This document shows positions 46,217 through 54,236 of a stretch of DNA of 64,000 bases, piece by piece. The first letter of the stretch is position 1; every line of letters begins with the position of its first letter. A program made the translations under genes and the position numbers. The stretch is from Verrucomicrobiota bacterium (GTDB lineage Bacteria; Verrucomicrobiota; Verrucomicrobiia; Opitutales; UBA953), in NCBI GenBank assembly GCA_016871415.1, contig VHDL01000006.1, positions 1 to 64,000 on the forward strand, read 5' to 3'. The notes beneath the pieces are model-generated. The model was not told where the DNA came from. It saw nothing but the letters and a program-made list of their open reading frames with translations, and did not search any database.

Positions 46217-46822
46217 ATGGCGGGATTTGACGACAGCCTGGTCCGTGAATACTTCGAGATGATCGGATTCTTCGTCCGCCAGTCCCGCAAGTACGCCGTC
46301 CAGTCGCGACGCAAGCGCGCGGACGAGGAGGGCGACCTCCTCGTGATCAATCCGGCGCCACGACGGGGCGGCGAACTGCCCTTCCAGCTCTTCGGCTCCG
46401 ACCTGCCGGGACTCTCCGCGGCCGTCGTCGCGGTGAAAGGATGGCACACCACCAAGGCCGTGACCCCAACGATGATCCGCAAGGGCGACCTGCTGGAGTT
46501 CGTGCGCAAGGAAGCAGTGGAAGCGGCCAAGGACGCCTTTGCCGACCTGACGGCCGAGGACGGCCGGGCCCTCTCCAAGGTGCTCGTGCTGCCCGGCATA
46601 CCGGCCCAGGAGCCGCAGCGCTCCGAAAGCGTGACGTTGCTCAAGGAGAGCGGCGTCGACCACGTGCTCACCTTCCGCACCATCCTGGAGAACCTGGTGC
46701 AGGCCGTGGAGGCCAACCAGAGCTACGCCAAATCGGACACGCTCCAGCTGCTCCGTCTGCTGCGCGTCTACGAAATGGTCAAGGTCGCGCAACTCGAGCT
46801 GTTCGGAGGGCCGCCGCGATGA
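46217..46822 (+). CDS. Conserved-looking hypothetical protein
   Basis: 201 residues, no signal peptide. N-terminal helix (DDSLVREYFEMIGFFVRQSR) and a central segment with alternating strands (GDLLVINPAPRRGGELPFQL, AAVVAVKGWHTTKAVTPTM) followed by helices. The spacing of an acidic residue and a VxVKxWH strand hints at a nuclease-like PD-(D/E)XK core, but key residues are not convincing. The 3' end overlaps lpxA by 4 nt, so it is translated with the lipid A gene. Confidence 0.7.
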   Translation: MAGFDDSLVREYFEMIGFFVRQSRKYAVQSRRKRADEEGDLLVINPAPRRGGELPFQLFGSDLPGLSAAVVAVKGWHTTKAVTPTMIRKGDLLEFVRKEAVEAAKDAFADLTAEDGRALSKVLVLPGIPAQEPQRSESVTLLKESGVDHVLTFRTILENLVQAVEANQSYAKSDTLQLLRLLRVYEMVKVAQLELFGGPPR

Positions 46823-47592
46823 TCCACCCGCTCGCAGCCGTCTGCGACCGAGCCAGACTGGACGCAACGGCGGACGTCGGCCCTTGGGCGCTCGTCGAAG
46901 GCGAAGTCGGCGCGGGTTGCACGGTGGCGGCCTACGCGGTGATCAAGGCGGGCGCACGTCTCGCCGAGCGCGTCCACGTGGACCATTTTGCGGTGGTCGG
47001 CGGAGATCCGCAGGACCTCGCCTTCGACCCCACGACCGAATCCTTCGCCCTGATCGGCGCAGGCACGGCGCTGCGCGAACACGTCACGGTGCACCGGGCG
47101 ACGCAACCCGGCGGCGCGACCACGGTGGGGACCGGCTGCCTACTGATGGCGGGCAGCCACGTGGCGCACGACTGCCGCGTGGGCAACAAGGTCATTCTGG
47201 CCAACGGCTGCATGCTGGGCGGGCACGTCCAAGTCGGCGACTCGGCCTTCATCAGCGGCGGAACCGCCGTGCACCAGTTCTGCCGGATCGGCTCGGGAGC
47301 CATGGTGTCGGGCAACGCCGTCATCACCGAGGATGTGCCTTCGCAGGTGATCGCCCACGGCCGCAACGAGGTCTCCGGACTCAATCTGGTCGGTCTGCGC
47401 CGGCGCGGCGTGCCGGCCGAGACCGTCGCCGAGCTCAAGCGTGCCTACCACGCCGTCTACGGCCCCGGCGGCGACTGTGCCAGGCTGGCCGGCGAGGCGC
47501 TGGCCGCAGGAGAATGCCGCTCGCCCGAGGCGCGGGAATTCCTCCAGTTCTTCCTCGGCGGACATCGCGGACGTTTCGCCTCCCCCCGATGA
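46819..47592 (+). CDS. lpxA: UDP-N-acetylglucosamine acyltransferase
   Basis: 257 residues. First step of lipid A synthesis: acyl transfer to UDP-GlcNAc. Left-handed beta-helix hexapeptide repeats through the first two thirds, catalytic His in GSHVAHDCRVGNK, and the C-terminal helical domain with ARNEV-like HGRNEVSGLNLVGLRRRG. ATG 46819 overlaps the previous gene; the longer frame upstream is antisense or off-frame coding. The stop overlaps pdxA by 4 nt. Its presence shows the organism makes LPS. Confidence 0.93.
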   Translation: MIHPLAAVCDRARLDATADVGPWALVEGEVGAGCTVAAYAVIKAGARLAERVHVDHFAVVGGDPQDLAFDPTTESFALIGAGTALREHVTVHRATQPGGATTVGTGCLLMAGSHVAHDCRVGNKVILANGCMLGGHVQVGDSAFISGGTAVHQFCRIGSGAMVSGNAVITEDVPSQVIAHGRNEVSGLNLVGLRRRGVPAETVAELKRAYHAVYGPGGDCARLAGEALAAGECRSPEAREFLQFFLGGHRGRFASPR

Positions 47593-48494
47593 CGCACCCT
47601 CCCATTGCGATTACCTGCGGCGATCCCGCCGGCATCGGACCTGAGATCACGGCCGCTTGGCTGACCTCCAACCCGGCGCTGGCGGCCGAGACCATGGCGA
47701 TCGGCTGCGAGGCCTGGACTTCGGCGCTCAGGTCGCCCTCGCTGGCGGTCGGAGACCGGAATCACCGCCCGATGCCAGGCAGACCCGACGTGGTCGGACA
47801 GTGCGTCGCGCTGGCCGCGATGGAGGAGGCGGCGGAGGGCGTAAAAATCGGGCGCTATCGCGCGGTCGTGACCGGGCCAATCAGCAAGGAGGGCCTTGCG
47901 GGCATTGGATTTGCGCACCCTGGACAGACCGAATTCTTCGCGGCCAGGTGGGGCGGCACGCCCGTCATGGCGTTCGCCGGCGGCAGGATGACGGTCGGGC
48001 TCGTCACCTGGCACATCCCGCTCAGCGCCGCCCCCACGGCCGTGACGCAGGAAGCGATCCGTCGCACGGTCCTCGCCCTGCATCGGCTCAAGGTCCGGCT
48101 CGGCGTCCCACGCCCCAGGATCGCCGTCTGCGGCGTCAATCCGCACGCCGGGGAGAAAGGCCTGATGGGCGGCGAGGACATCGCCGTGGTGCGGCCGGCG
48201 GTGGAATCATTGCGCGCCGAAGGCGTCGATGCCGAAGGGCCCCTGCCGGGAGACACCGTCTTCCACCGGCATCTGATGGGCGATTACGACGCCGTCGCGG
48301 CCATGTACCACGACCAGGGGCTAGGGCCGCTCAAGTCGGTCGACTTCGCGACTACAGCGAACCTCTCCCTCGGCCTGCCTTACGTACGCACGAGCCCCGA
48401 CCACGGCACGGCCTACGCGCTCGCCGGCACGGGGCGCGCCGACCTCGGAAGCTTCGACTCGGCGGTGCGCCTGGCGCTGCGGCTGACTTCGTGA
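47589..48494 (+). CDS. pdxA: 4-hydroxythreonine-4-phosphate dehydrogenase
   Basis: 301 residues. Oxidises 4-phosphohydroxy-threonine in the DXP-dependent vitamin B6 pathway. Typical start IAITCGDPAGIGPEI; metal-binding His in GFAHPGQTEFF, CGVNPHAGE and AMYHDQGLGPLK; TSPDHGTAYALAGTG near the end. Slightly shorter than the E. coli enzyme (329 residues), lacking some residues after the first 50. Overlaps lpxA and the BtuF-like gene by 4 nt each. Confidence 0.94.
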   Translation: MTHPPIAITCGDPAGIGPEITAAWLTSNPALAAETMAIGCEAWTSALRSPSLAVGDRNHRPMPGRPDVVGQCVALAAMEEAAEGVKIGRYRAVVTGPISKEGLAGIGFAHPGQTEFFAARWGGTPVMAFAGGRMTVGLVTWHIPLSAAPTAVTQEAIRRTVLALHRLKVRLGVPRPRIAVCGVNPHAGEKGLMGGEDIAVVRPAVESLRAEGVDAEGPLPGDTVFHRHLMGDYDAVAAMYHDQGLGPLKSVDFATTANLSLGLPYVRTSPDHGTAYALAGTGRADLGSFDSAVRLALRLTS

Positions 48495-49279
48495 GGATCG
48501 TCCCTCTGCTAGTCTTGGCACTCGCCTCCTGGTCGCAGGCGGCTACCCGCATCGCGTCATTCAGCCCCGGCGCCACACGCACGCTGACCGACCTCGGGGC
48601 CGGCGAGGAGATCGTGGCCGCGACCCGCTGGTGTCCGCTACCCGCCGAGCATCCTGCGCCAAGGCATTGCGACGCGTTCGCCCCGGACATGGAGAAGCTA
48701 CGGTCGACGCGGCCGGAACTCGTCATCCTGCCTCGGTTGGCTAATCCGCTCTGGGCGGAACGTTGCCGCAAGGCGGGATACCGTACGCTCGTGCTTGAGC
48801 CGGAGTCATCCGCCTCCGTGGAGGCTGACATCATTGCCATAGGCGAGGCCGTCGGGAGGAAGCCGGCCGCCAAGGAGCTGGCGGCGAAGCTCGGCCCGAC
48901 GCATCTCGACGCGGGCCCGGGACGTACGGTGACCGTCATCTGGAGCGGCGTCACCGCCGGGGAGAATTCTTATCTCGCTGGACCGCTGAAGACCTTGGGC
49001 TTAAGGCTCGTGCCCGCCGGAGGCTCATGGAACCGGCTCGACTGGGAAACCCTGGCCGCAGCCAACCCAGGGCTGATCATCTGGGTGGAGGAATCGCCCC
49101 GGGACGGGCCTGTCATCAAATCGGAGACCAAACGGGCGCAGCTGAGCCAAGTCTCTGCCGTGAAAGACGTTATGGCCGTGCGAGAAGGAGCGGTCTACGT
49201 GGCGCCGAGCGGATCCGAATGGCTGCCAGGCTCGGGGCTGGTCAGTCTGAGGGCCAGACTGAGGGATTTGCCCCGCTGA
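48491..49279 (+). CDS. Periplasmic BtuF/FecB-type substrate-binding protein
   Basis: 262 residues, GTG start overlapping the pdxA stop (GTGA). Signal peptide RIVPLLVLALASWSQAATR. Periplasmic-binding-protein fold type III: RIASFSPGATRTLTDLGAGE, AATRWCPLPAEH, RPELVILPRLANP, and VKDVMAVREGAVYVAPSG near the end. Such proteins bind cobalamin or ferric chelates and deliver them to an ABC importer, but no permease or ATPase gene is adjacent. The mature protein contains three Cys, which is more than usual. Confidence 0.85.
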   Translation: MRIVPLLVLALASWSQAATRIASFSPGATRTLTDLGAGEEIVAATRWCPLPAEHPAPRHCDAFAPDMEKLRSTRPELVILPRLANPLWAERCRKAGYRTLVLEPESSASVEADIIAIGEAVGRKPAAKELAAKLGPTHLDAGPGRTVTVIWSGVTAGENSYLAGPLKTLGLRLVPAGGSWNRLDWETLAAANPGLIIWVEESPRDGPVIKSETKRAQLSQVSAVKDVMAVREGAVYVAPSGSEWLPGSGLVSLRARLRDLPR

Positions 49280-49296
49280 GCAGCAGGGCGGTCGGA

Positions 49297-49325
49297 TTGA
49301 CAGCGGGGCGCTCGCTTGCAGATTG
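49297..49325 (+). promoter_or_regulatory. Putative promoter of the CPC-repeat gene
   Basis: Perfect -35 TTGACA at 49297-49302; the -10 is poor (CAGATT at spacing 16, or AGATTG at 17). The ATG at 49345 follows about 20 nt later, without clear Shine-Dalgarno. Confidence 0.35.
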
Positions 49326-49344
49326 AAACTCCAATCCACAAACC

Positions 49345-49599
49345 ATGAACACCAAGATCCTTAAGCTACTGTCCACCTACGCCTGCGTGCTGGCGCTCTC
49401 CTCCGGAGTCCTCTTCGCCGATGACGAAAAGAAGAAGGAGTGCCCCTGCGAGAAAGAGAAGCCCAAGGCCCTCGTGGTTGCCGATGACGAAAAGAAGAAG
49501 GAGTGCCCCTGCGAGAAAGAGAAGCCCAAGGCCCTCGTGGTTGCCGATGACGAAAAGAAGAAGGAGTGCCCCTGCGAAAAGGAAAAGCCGAAGGCCTGA
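49345..49599 (+). CDS. Secreted three-repeat CPC peptide
   Basis: 84 residues: signal peptide (ILKLLSTYACVLALSSGVLFA) then three copies of a 21-residue unit starting ADDEKKKECPCEKEKPKA, the first two ending LVV. Only Asp, Glu, Lys, Pro, Cys, Ala and small hydrophobics occur. Each unit has a CPC dithiol flanked by charged residues, so metal binding or a redox/structural role is possible; no family known to me. The first two DNA units (49417-49479, 49480-49542) are identical over 63 nt, the third has synonymous changes near its end. Own promoter and strong terminator, so it is probably well expressed. Confidence 0.82.
   Translation: MNTKILKLLSTYACVLALSSGVLFADDEKKKECPCEKEKPKALVVADDEKKKECPCEKEKPKALVVADDEKKKECPCEKEKPKA
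49417..49599 (+). repeat. 63-bp in-frame tandem repeat, 2.9 copies
   Basis: Unit starts at 49417, 49480 and 49543. Copies 1 and 2 are identical; copy 3 differs only near its end (GAAAAGGAAAAGCCG for GAGAAAGAGAAGCCC) and stops before the LVV codons. Suggests recent expansion by slippage or unequal exchange. Confidence 0.95.
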
Positions 49600-49622
49600 A
49601 CGCTTTACACCGCATCTGACCC

Positions 49623-49654
49623 CGGAGGCGGACATTGTCCGCCTCCGCTGTTTT
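49623..49654. terminator. Strong terminator between convergent genes
   Basis: 11-bp perfect stem (CGGAGGCGGAC / GTCCGCCTCCG), loop ATT, followed on the plus strand by CTGTTTT. May serve both the CPC-repeat gene and the convergent gmhB-like gene. Confidence 0.85.
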
Positions 49655-49658
49655 CAAG

Positions 49659-50216
49659 TCAAAGCGACCAAGCGAGACCGAGCTCCTGGCGCACGAAGGC
49701 CGGGAAATCGGGATGGATGGGGACTCCAGAGGTGCGGGCGAAGGCCTCATCCTCAGGGCCGAACTCCTTGCCGCTCCTCACTGCGCAGGCGCGGATGCCC
49801 GCGTTGAGTCCGGCCTCCCAGTCCGTGCGACGGTCACCGACCATCCAGCTGCGCGACAAGTCGAGCCCATGCGCGGCCCCCATCTCCAAGATGAACCTGG
49901 GGCTGGGCTTGCGGTAGGCCGAAGGCTCGTCCGGCCGCTCCGGGGCCGCCATCACGGAACGGAAACCAGGGGCCGGCAGGTCGAGCAGGTCGAGCATGCG
50001 CGCATGACAGGCATGGTACTGCTCCCAGGTGAAGAAGCCGCGGCCGATCCCGCTCTGGTTCGTCAGGATGAAGAGAGCGTAGCCCTCATCCATCGCCGCC
50101 AACAGAGACTCCCTGACCCCCGGGATGAGCTCGATCTGCTCCACCCGGCAGGTGTGGTGGTGGTCTCGGATGAGATTGCCGTCCCGGTCCAGAAATAAGG
50201 CTGGTTGGCCTGCCAT
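49659..50216 (-). CDS. gmhB: D,D-heptose 1,7-bisphosphate phosphatase-like HAD protein without zinc loop
   Basis: 185 residues from ATG 50216 (MAGQPALFLDRDGNLI). HAD motifs: LFLDRDGNL with the nucleophile and acid Asp, ILTNQSGIGRGFF, RKPSPRFI, and MVGDRRTDWEAGLNAG. This matches GmhB, which makes heptose-1-phosphate for LPS core. The zinc-binding Cys/His loop (C-x-H ... C-x-CRKP in E. coli) is reduced to APERPDEPSAYRKP with no Cys or His. The upstream extension to 50258 lacks family counterpart. A histidinol-phosphatase or related substrate is an alternative. Confidence 0.82.
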   Translation of the reverse strand: MAGQPALFLDRDGNLIRDHHHTCRVEQIELIPGVRESLLAAMDEGYALFILTNQSGIGRGFFTWEQYHACHARMLDLLDLPAPGFRSVMAAPERPDEPSAYRKPSPRFILEMGAAHGLDLSRSWMVGDRRTDWEAGLNAGIRACAVRSGKEFGPEDEAFARTSGVPIHPDFPAFVRQELGLAWSL

Positions 50217-50269
50217 GGGAGCCCAGCGAACCCGCTCCGTCCCCGGGGGCAAGGCCAAGGAAAGGGGGC

Positions 50270-50297
50270 TTGACCGAGGGGGCGGCAGGGGTAGAAC
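50270..50297 (+). promoter_or_regulatory. Putative rpmF promoter
   Basis: TTGACC at 50270-50275, 16-nt spacer, TAGAAC at 50292-50297 (four of six match), ATG at 50322. Best-scoring promoter pair by eye in the window. Confidence 0.5.
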
Positions 50298-50321
50298 CGA
50301 CCCTCAACCCAGCGCAGAACC

Positions 50322-50501
50322 ATGGCCAACCCGAAACGCAAGCAGTCCAAGCGCCGCAGCCGCCTCCGCCGTGGAGCCAACCAGTTCCGCGCCCCCAAGC
50401 TCGTCCGCGACGCCGAGTCCGGCGCCCTCCGCCGCTCCCACCGCGTCGACCCGATCACCGGCAAGTACCGCGGTCGCCAGGTGATCGAGAAGGCCGCCTA
50501 A
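50322..50501 (+). CDS. rpmF: 50S ribosomal protein L32, cysteine-free form
   Basis: 59 residues, below a usual ORF cutoff but clear: MANPKRKQSKRRSRLRRGAN and RDAESGALRRSHRVDPITGK. The CxxC pairs of the zinc-binding L32 form are absent (no Cys at all), so this is the zinc-independent type. It sits 28 nt before plsX, the conserved rpmF-plsX-fabH order that ties ribosome and lipid synthesis. Confidence 0.96.
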   Translation: MANPKRKQSKRRSRLRRGANQFRAPKLVRDAESGALRRSHRVDPITGKYRGRQVIEKAA

Positions 50502-50529
50502 AGGCCGTCGTCGGGCTGAGCCCGCACGC

Positions 50530-51600
50530 ATGATTGACGAAGCTCCGAAGACCGGCCATCGCATCGCCCTGGACTGTATGGGGGGCGACCTCGGTCCGTC
50601 CGAAGCCGTGGCGGGCGCCGCCCTCGCCGTCAAGGAGGGCAGCATCGGCCCCGCCGACACCGTCGTGCTCGTCGGGCATGAGGACAACCTCCGCCTGCTG
50701 GCGCAGGAACATCGCACCCTGCGCGGCCCACGGGTCGAGTTCAGGCACGCCCCGGGCATCGTCTCCTCCGACGACGCGCCGATGGCCGTCCTCAAGTCGA
50801 AGCGCGACTCCTCCATGGTGATCGCCTTGGAGATGCTCAAGGAGGGCCGGGTCGAGGCGGTCGTCTCGACCGGCAACACCAAGGCGCTCGTCGCCGCCGG
50901 CACCATCAAGGTCAGGCCGATGGAAGGCGCGGAGAGGCCGGCCCTGGCCGCGATCATGCCTCGTCGCGAGGGCCACTTCATCATGCTGGACGTGGGCGCC
51001 AATCCCGAGGCGACGCCCGAGCATCTCGTGCACAACGCCGTGCTCGGGTCCATCTACGCGCAAAGCTCGCTCGGCATTCCCCGGCCGCGCGTCGGCCTGC
51101 TCACCGTAGGCACCGAGGAAGGCAAAGGCGGCCCGCGCATCAACCGCGCGCACGCCCTGCTCAAGGCCATGGGTGACCGCATCGAATACGTCGGCCCCGT
51201 GGAGGGCTTCGACGTCTTCGGCGACGCCTGCGACGTGGTCGTCACCGACGGCTTCACCGGCAACCTCATCCTGAAGACCATCGAGGGCCTGGTGTACATG
51301 CTCCGCGACATGGTCGGCAGCAAGGTGAAGAGCAACCCGGTCTACCTGGCGGGCGGTATCGCCATGTTCCCGCTGCTGCGCGAACTCAAGGGCAAGCTGA
51401 AACCGGAACGTTACGGCGGAGCGCCCCTGCTGGGACTCAACGGACTGGTGATGAAGGCGCACGGCTCGAGCAACCGCCAGGGCATCGCCAGCGCCATCCG
51501 CCTCGGCTCGGAGGCGCTCGGTCACGGAGCCGGCCGGCGCATGCGGACTGCCCTGGCCGAGGCCAATGCGGTGATTTCCACGACTCCCGCGGAGTCCTGA
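50530..51600 (+). CDS. plsX: Phosphate acyltransferase PlsX
   Basis: 356 residues. Makes acyl-phosphate from acyl-ACP for phosphatidic acid synthesis, a soluble enzyme at the membrane surface. Starts with HRIALDCMGGDLGPSEAVAG; GNTKALVAAGTIKV, MLDVGANPEATPEHLVH and VTDGFTGNLILKTIEG are family blocks. Normal length. Part of rpmF-plsX-fabH. Confidence 0.96.
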   Translation: MIDEAPKTGHRIALDCMGGDLGPSEAVAGAALAVKEGSIGPADTVVLVGHEDNLRLLAQEHRTLRGPRVEFRHAPGIVSSDDAPMAVLKSKRDSSMVIALEMLKEGRVEAVVSTGNTKALVAAGTIKVRPMEGAERPALAAIMPRREGHFIMLDVGANPEATPEHLVHNAVLGSIYAQSSLGIPRPRVGLLTVGTEEGKGGPRINRAHALLKAMGDRIEYVGPVEGFDVFGDACDVVVTDGFTGNLILKTIEGLVYMLRDMVGSKVKSNPVYLAGGIAMFPLLRELKGKLKPERYGGAPLLGLNGLVMKAHGSSNRQGIASAIRLGSEALGHGAGRRMRTALAEANAVISTTPAES

Positions 51601-51647
51601 GGATTTTGGTTCCCTTCCGGGCTCACCGGGGCTTATTTCGGGGGGCG

Positions 51648-52658
51648 ATGAGCAGCGCGCCTTCCGTCTACATGCGGGCCATCGGGGTCCATGCGCCGGA
51701 GCGACGCCTCACCAACGCCGAGCTTTCCACCCGGGTGGACACTTCGGACGAGTGGATCAGGACGCGGTCGGGCATCACCGAGCGTCGCATCGCCGGTCCC
51801 AGCGAGAATCCCTCGGACATGGGCGCCAAGGCGGCAGCCCAGGCCCTGGAAAGAGCCGGGCTGGGTCCGGAGGACATCGACCTCCTGGTGGTGGCCACGA
51901 TGACCCCCGACGTGCCCTTCCCCGCCACCGCCTGCTTGCTCCAGGCCAAGCTGGGGCTGCGGCGGGACATCCCCTGCTTCGACATTTCCGCCGCGTGCTC
52001 CGGCTTCATCTACGCCACCCAGGTGGCCTCCGACATGATGCGGGCGGGCGCCTACCGGAGGGCCCTCGTCGTGGGCGCCGAGAAGCTCTCCAGTGTCGTC
52101 GACTGGCAGGACCGGTCGACGTGCGTGCTCTTCGGCGACGGCGCCGGGGCGACCGTGCTTGAGACGACCGACGAGAGGGGCGTGGGTCTGCTCGGCAACC
52201 TGCTCGGCGCCGACGGCACGAGCGCGGAGCTGCTGCACTGCACCCACGGCGGATCCGCCGAACCGGCCTCGGAGACCTCGGTGCGCGAACGCCAACACTG
52301 CCTCCGCATGAACGGCAAGGAGGTCTTCAAGCAGGCCGTCCGCGTAATGGCCGACGCCTGCGAACGTCTGCTGGCCCAGTGCGGCATGAAGTCTGACCAG
52401 GTCGCCTGCTTCATCCCCCATCAGGCGAACATCCGCATCATCGAGGCGGTCGCCGATCAGCTGAAGGTCGGCATGGACCGCTTCCCCTGCAACCTGGACC
52501 GTTTCGGCAACACCTCCGCGGCCTCCATCCCGCTCGCGCTCGAGGAGGCGTGGCGGAACGACCGCGTCCGCCACGGTGACCTCGTCCTCCTCGTCGCCTT
52601 CGGCGCCGGGCTCACCTGGGGCGCAACCCTTCTACGCTGGCATGAACCCAAAAACTGA
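51648..52658 (+). CDS. fabH: 3-oxoacyl-ACP synthase III
   Basis: 336 residues from ATG 51648. Initiates fatty acid synthesis by condensing acetyl-CoA with malonyl-ACP. Catalytic triad: Cys in DISAACSGFIYA, His in CFIPHQANIRI, Asn in DRFGNTSAASI. DTSDEWIRTRSGITERRI is the conserved N-terminal block. An earlier in-frame start at 51606 would add 14 residues without homology. Its 3' end overlaps the next gene by 17 nt. Confidence 0.96.
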   Translation: MSSAPSVYMRAIGVHAPERRLTNAELSTRVDTSDEWIRTRSGITERRIAGPSENPSDMGAKAAAQALERAGLGPEDIDLLVVATMTPDVPFPATACLLQAKLGLRRDIPCFDISAACSGFIYATQVASDMMRAGAYRRALVVGAEKLSSVVDWQDRSTCVLFGDGAGATVLETTDERGVGLLGNLLGADGTSAELLHCTHGGSAEPASETSVRERQHCLRMNGKEVFKQAVRVMADACERLLAQCGMKSDQVACFIPHQANIRIIEAVADQLKVGMDRFPCNLDRFGNTSAASIPLALEEAWRNDRVRHGDLVLLVAFGAGLTWGATLLRWHEPKN

Positions 52659-53754
52659 CATCCTCATCCTCCTCTTCCTGACGGCCCTGACGGGCGCCGT
52701 CGAAGCCGCCGAATACGTCCGTGAAGGCGGCCATTGGCGCGTCAAGGCCGGCCAGCCCGACGCCGACGAGATAGTCGTTTTGGCCAAGATGGACGAGGCC
52801 TCGGCCGCCCAAGAGACGGGGGACCTCGGCCAGGCGGTCAAGACCTGGGAACGCATCGCCGACGCCGAGATCAATTCCGAGTCGACAGGTCGCGCCCTGG
52901 TCGAGATCGCCCTAATCCGCATCCATGAGCGTCGGTTCGACGACGCCTCGGAGCTCATCGCCAGAATCGCCTCGAAGCACGGCTCCTTCAGCCGGTTCGA
53001 TCAGGCCGTGAAGGTGCAGTTCGACATTGGCGCTACCCGCGCGGCGGGCGAAAGCCAACGCCTCGGCGGATGGTTCCCCTGGTTCAGCGACCGGGCGGCG
53101 GCGTTCGCCGAATGGGAGAAGACGGTCAAGCTGGCCCCGAACGGTCCCTGGGCGGACGAGGCGCTCATCCGCTCAGCCCGGCTCGCGCTGGTGCTAGAGG
53201 ACAAGCCGCGCGCAGACACCGTGCTGGAACGTCTCGTCAGCGACTACCCCGCCTCACTTCACCTGCCCGAAGCGCTTGAACTGCTCGCCCGCCTGCGGAG
53301 CTCGGAATCCATGGGCGCCGCCTGGGACCAGGCCGCCTGCCTCGAGGCCGCCGAGCACTGGCGTGCGATCATGGAGCAGTTCCCGGCCGACTCCCGCGCG
53401 AAGGTCGCGGCCGAGCAGGTCAAATCGCTGCGCGACCGCGCCGCGCGCTCCCGCCTCCTGATCGCCCAGTTCTACTGGCGCAGCCGCAACAACCCCGACG
53501 CGGCCCGGCTGATGGCCAACGCCTGCCGCACCGTGGCTCCCGAATCCGAGGCGGCCAAGGAGGCCGAAGTCCTGATCGCCGAAATCGAGAAGCTCGGGGA
53601 GCCCCCGCGCAGCCTAGCCGACGCCGTGCTCGGCCCCTATCCCCGGCCCCGCAAGGCGGCGGAGGCTAGGCCCGCCCCGGTGGGGGAGGACATCGACGCC
53701 CTCGGCTTCCGCAATGAAGGCGCGCGCCCGGTGATTGACAACGAGCGACGCTGA
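52642..53754 (+). CDS. Secreted TPR protein, possibly BamD-like
   Basis: 370 residues. Signal peptide (ILILLFLTALTGAVEAAEYV) without a lipobox, then TPR-type helical hairpins: AAQETGDLGQAVKTWERIAD, LIRIHERRFDDASELIARIA, RLALVLEDKPRADTVLERLV, FYWRSRNNPDAARLMANACR. The five-TPR layout and the HFPxS-like turns recall BamD/YbgF envelope proteins, but BamD is a lipoprotein and this is not. Followed immediately by the LptE-like gene (one-base overlap, TGATG), which strengthens an outer-membrane-biogenesis role. Confidence 0.72.
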   Translation: MNPKTDILILLFLTALTGAVEAAEYVREGGHWRVKAGQPDADEIVVLAKMDEASAAQETGDLGQAVKTWERIADAEINSESTGRALVEIALIRIHERRFDDASELIARIASKHGSFSRFDQAVKVQFDIGATRAAGESQRLGGWFPWFSDRAAAFAEWEKTVKLAPNGPWADEALIRSARLALVLEDKPRADTVLERLVSDYPASLHLPEALELLARLRSSESMGAAWDQAACLEAAEHWRAIMEQFPADSRAKVAAEQVKSLRDRAARSRLLIAQFYWRSRNNPDAARLMANACRTVAPESEAAKEAEVLIAEIEKLGEPPRSLADAVLGPYPRPRKAAEARPAPVGEDIDALGFRNEGARPVIDNERR

Positions 53755-54236
53755 TGCGCTCCCGGCTGTCACTCGCGCTCCTGCTGCTGACCGGCTGCTC
53801 CGCCTACCGGCTGGGCGGCCCGCCAGCGCCCTTCAAAACCATCGAGGTCGTCGCGGTGCGCAACGCCACCTCGCGCACGGGCGTGCATGCGGCGCTGCAC
53901 ACCCGCCTCGCGGAGGCGTTCGCGATGGACCCTCGCGTGCGGCTAGGGCCGGGCGGAGCCCGCCTCGAGGCCGAGCTCATCAGCTTCCGCCGCGAGGCGC
54001 TCTCGGCCCGGGTCGATGACGCGCGCGACTTCGCCAGCCATCGCATCACCTTCGTGATGCGTTGCACGCTGACAGCGGAAGGCGGAGCGAAGACCGTCTT
54101 CAGGGACAGGGACTTCACCGCCGTCTACGTGTATCAGCCCACCGGCGACACCGCGGCCGGCGAGCTCAGTCTCGGCCCCGCGGCCTATGCGGACATCGCC
54201 TCGCAGGTGCGTGAGGCCGCGCTGTCCGCCTGGTGA
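53754..54236 (+). CDS. lptE: LptE-like LPS-assembly lipoprotein
   Basis: 160 residues. Lipoprotein signal SLALLLLTGCSAYRLGG with lipobox LTGC, Cys15. The domain begins with the typical GCSAYRLG and continues with FKTIEVVAVRNATSRTGVHA, ALHTRLAEAF and a C-terminal helix (ADIASQVREAALSAW), the LptE/LptD-plug pattern common in diderms outside Proteobacteria. Overlaps rpe by 4 nt. The lptD gene is not in the window. Confidence 0.82.
   Translation: MRSRLSLALLLLTGCSAYRLGGPPAPFKTIEVVAVRNATSRTGVHAALHTRLAEAFAMDPRVRLGPGGARLEAELISFRREALSARVDDARDFASHRITFVMRCTLTAEGGAKTVFRDRDFTAVYVYQPTGDTAAGELSLGPAAYADIASQVREAALSAW

Noticed and set aside
49417-49599. CRISPR-like array
   Set aside because: The units are 63 nt, contiguous without spacers, in frame, and coding; no cas genes anywhere in the window.
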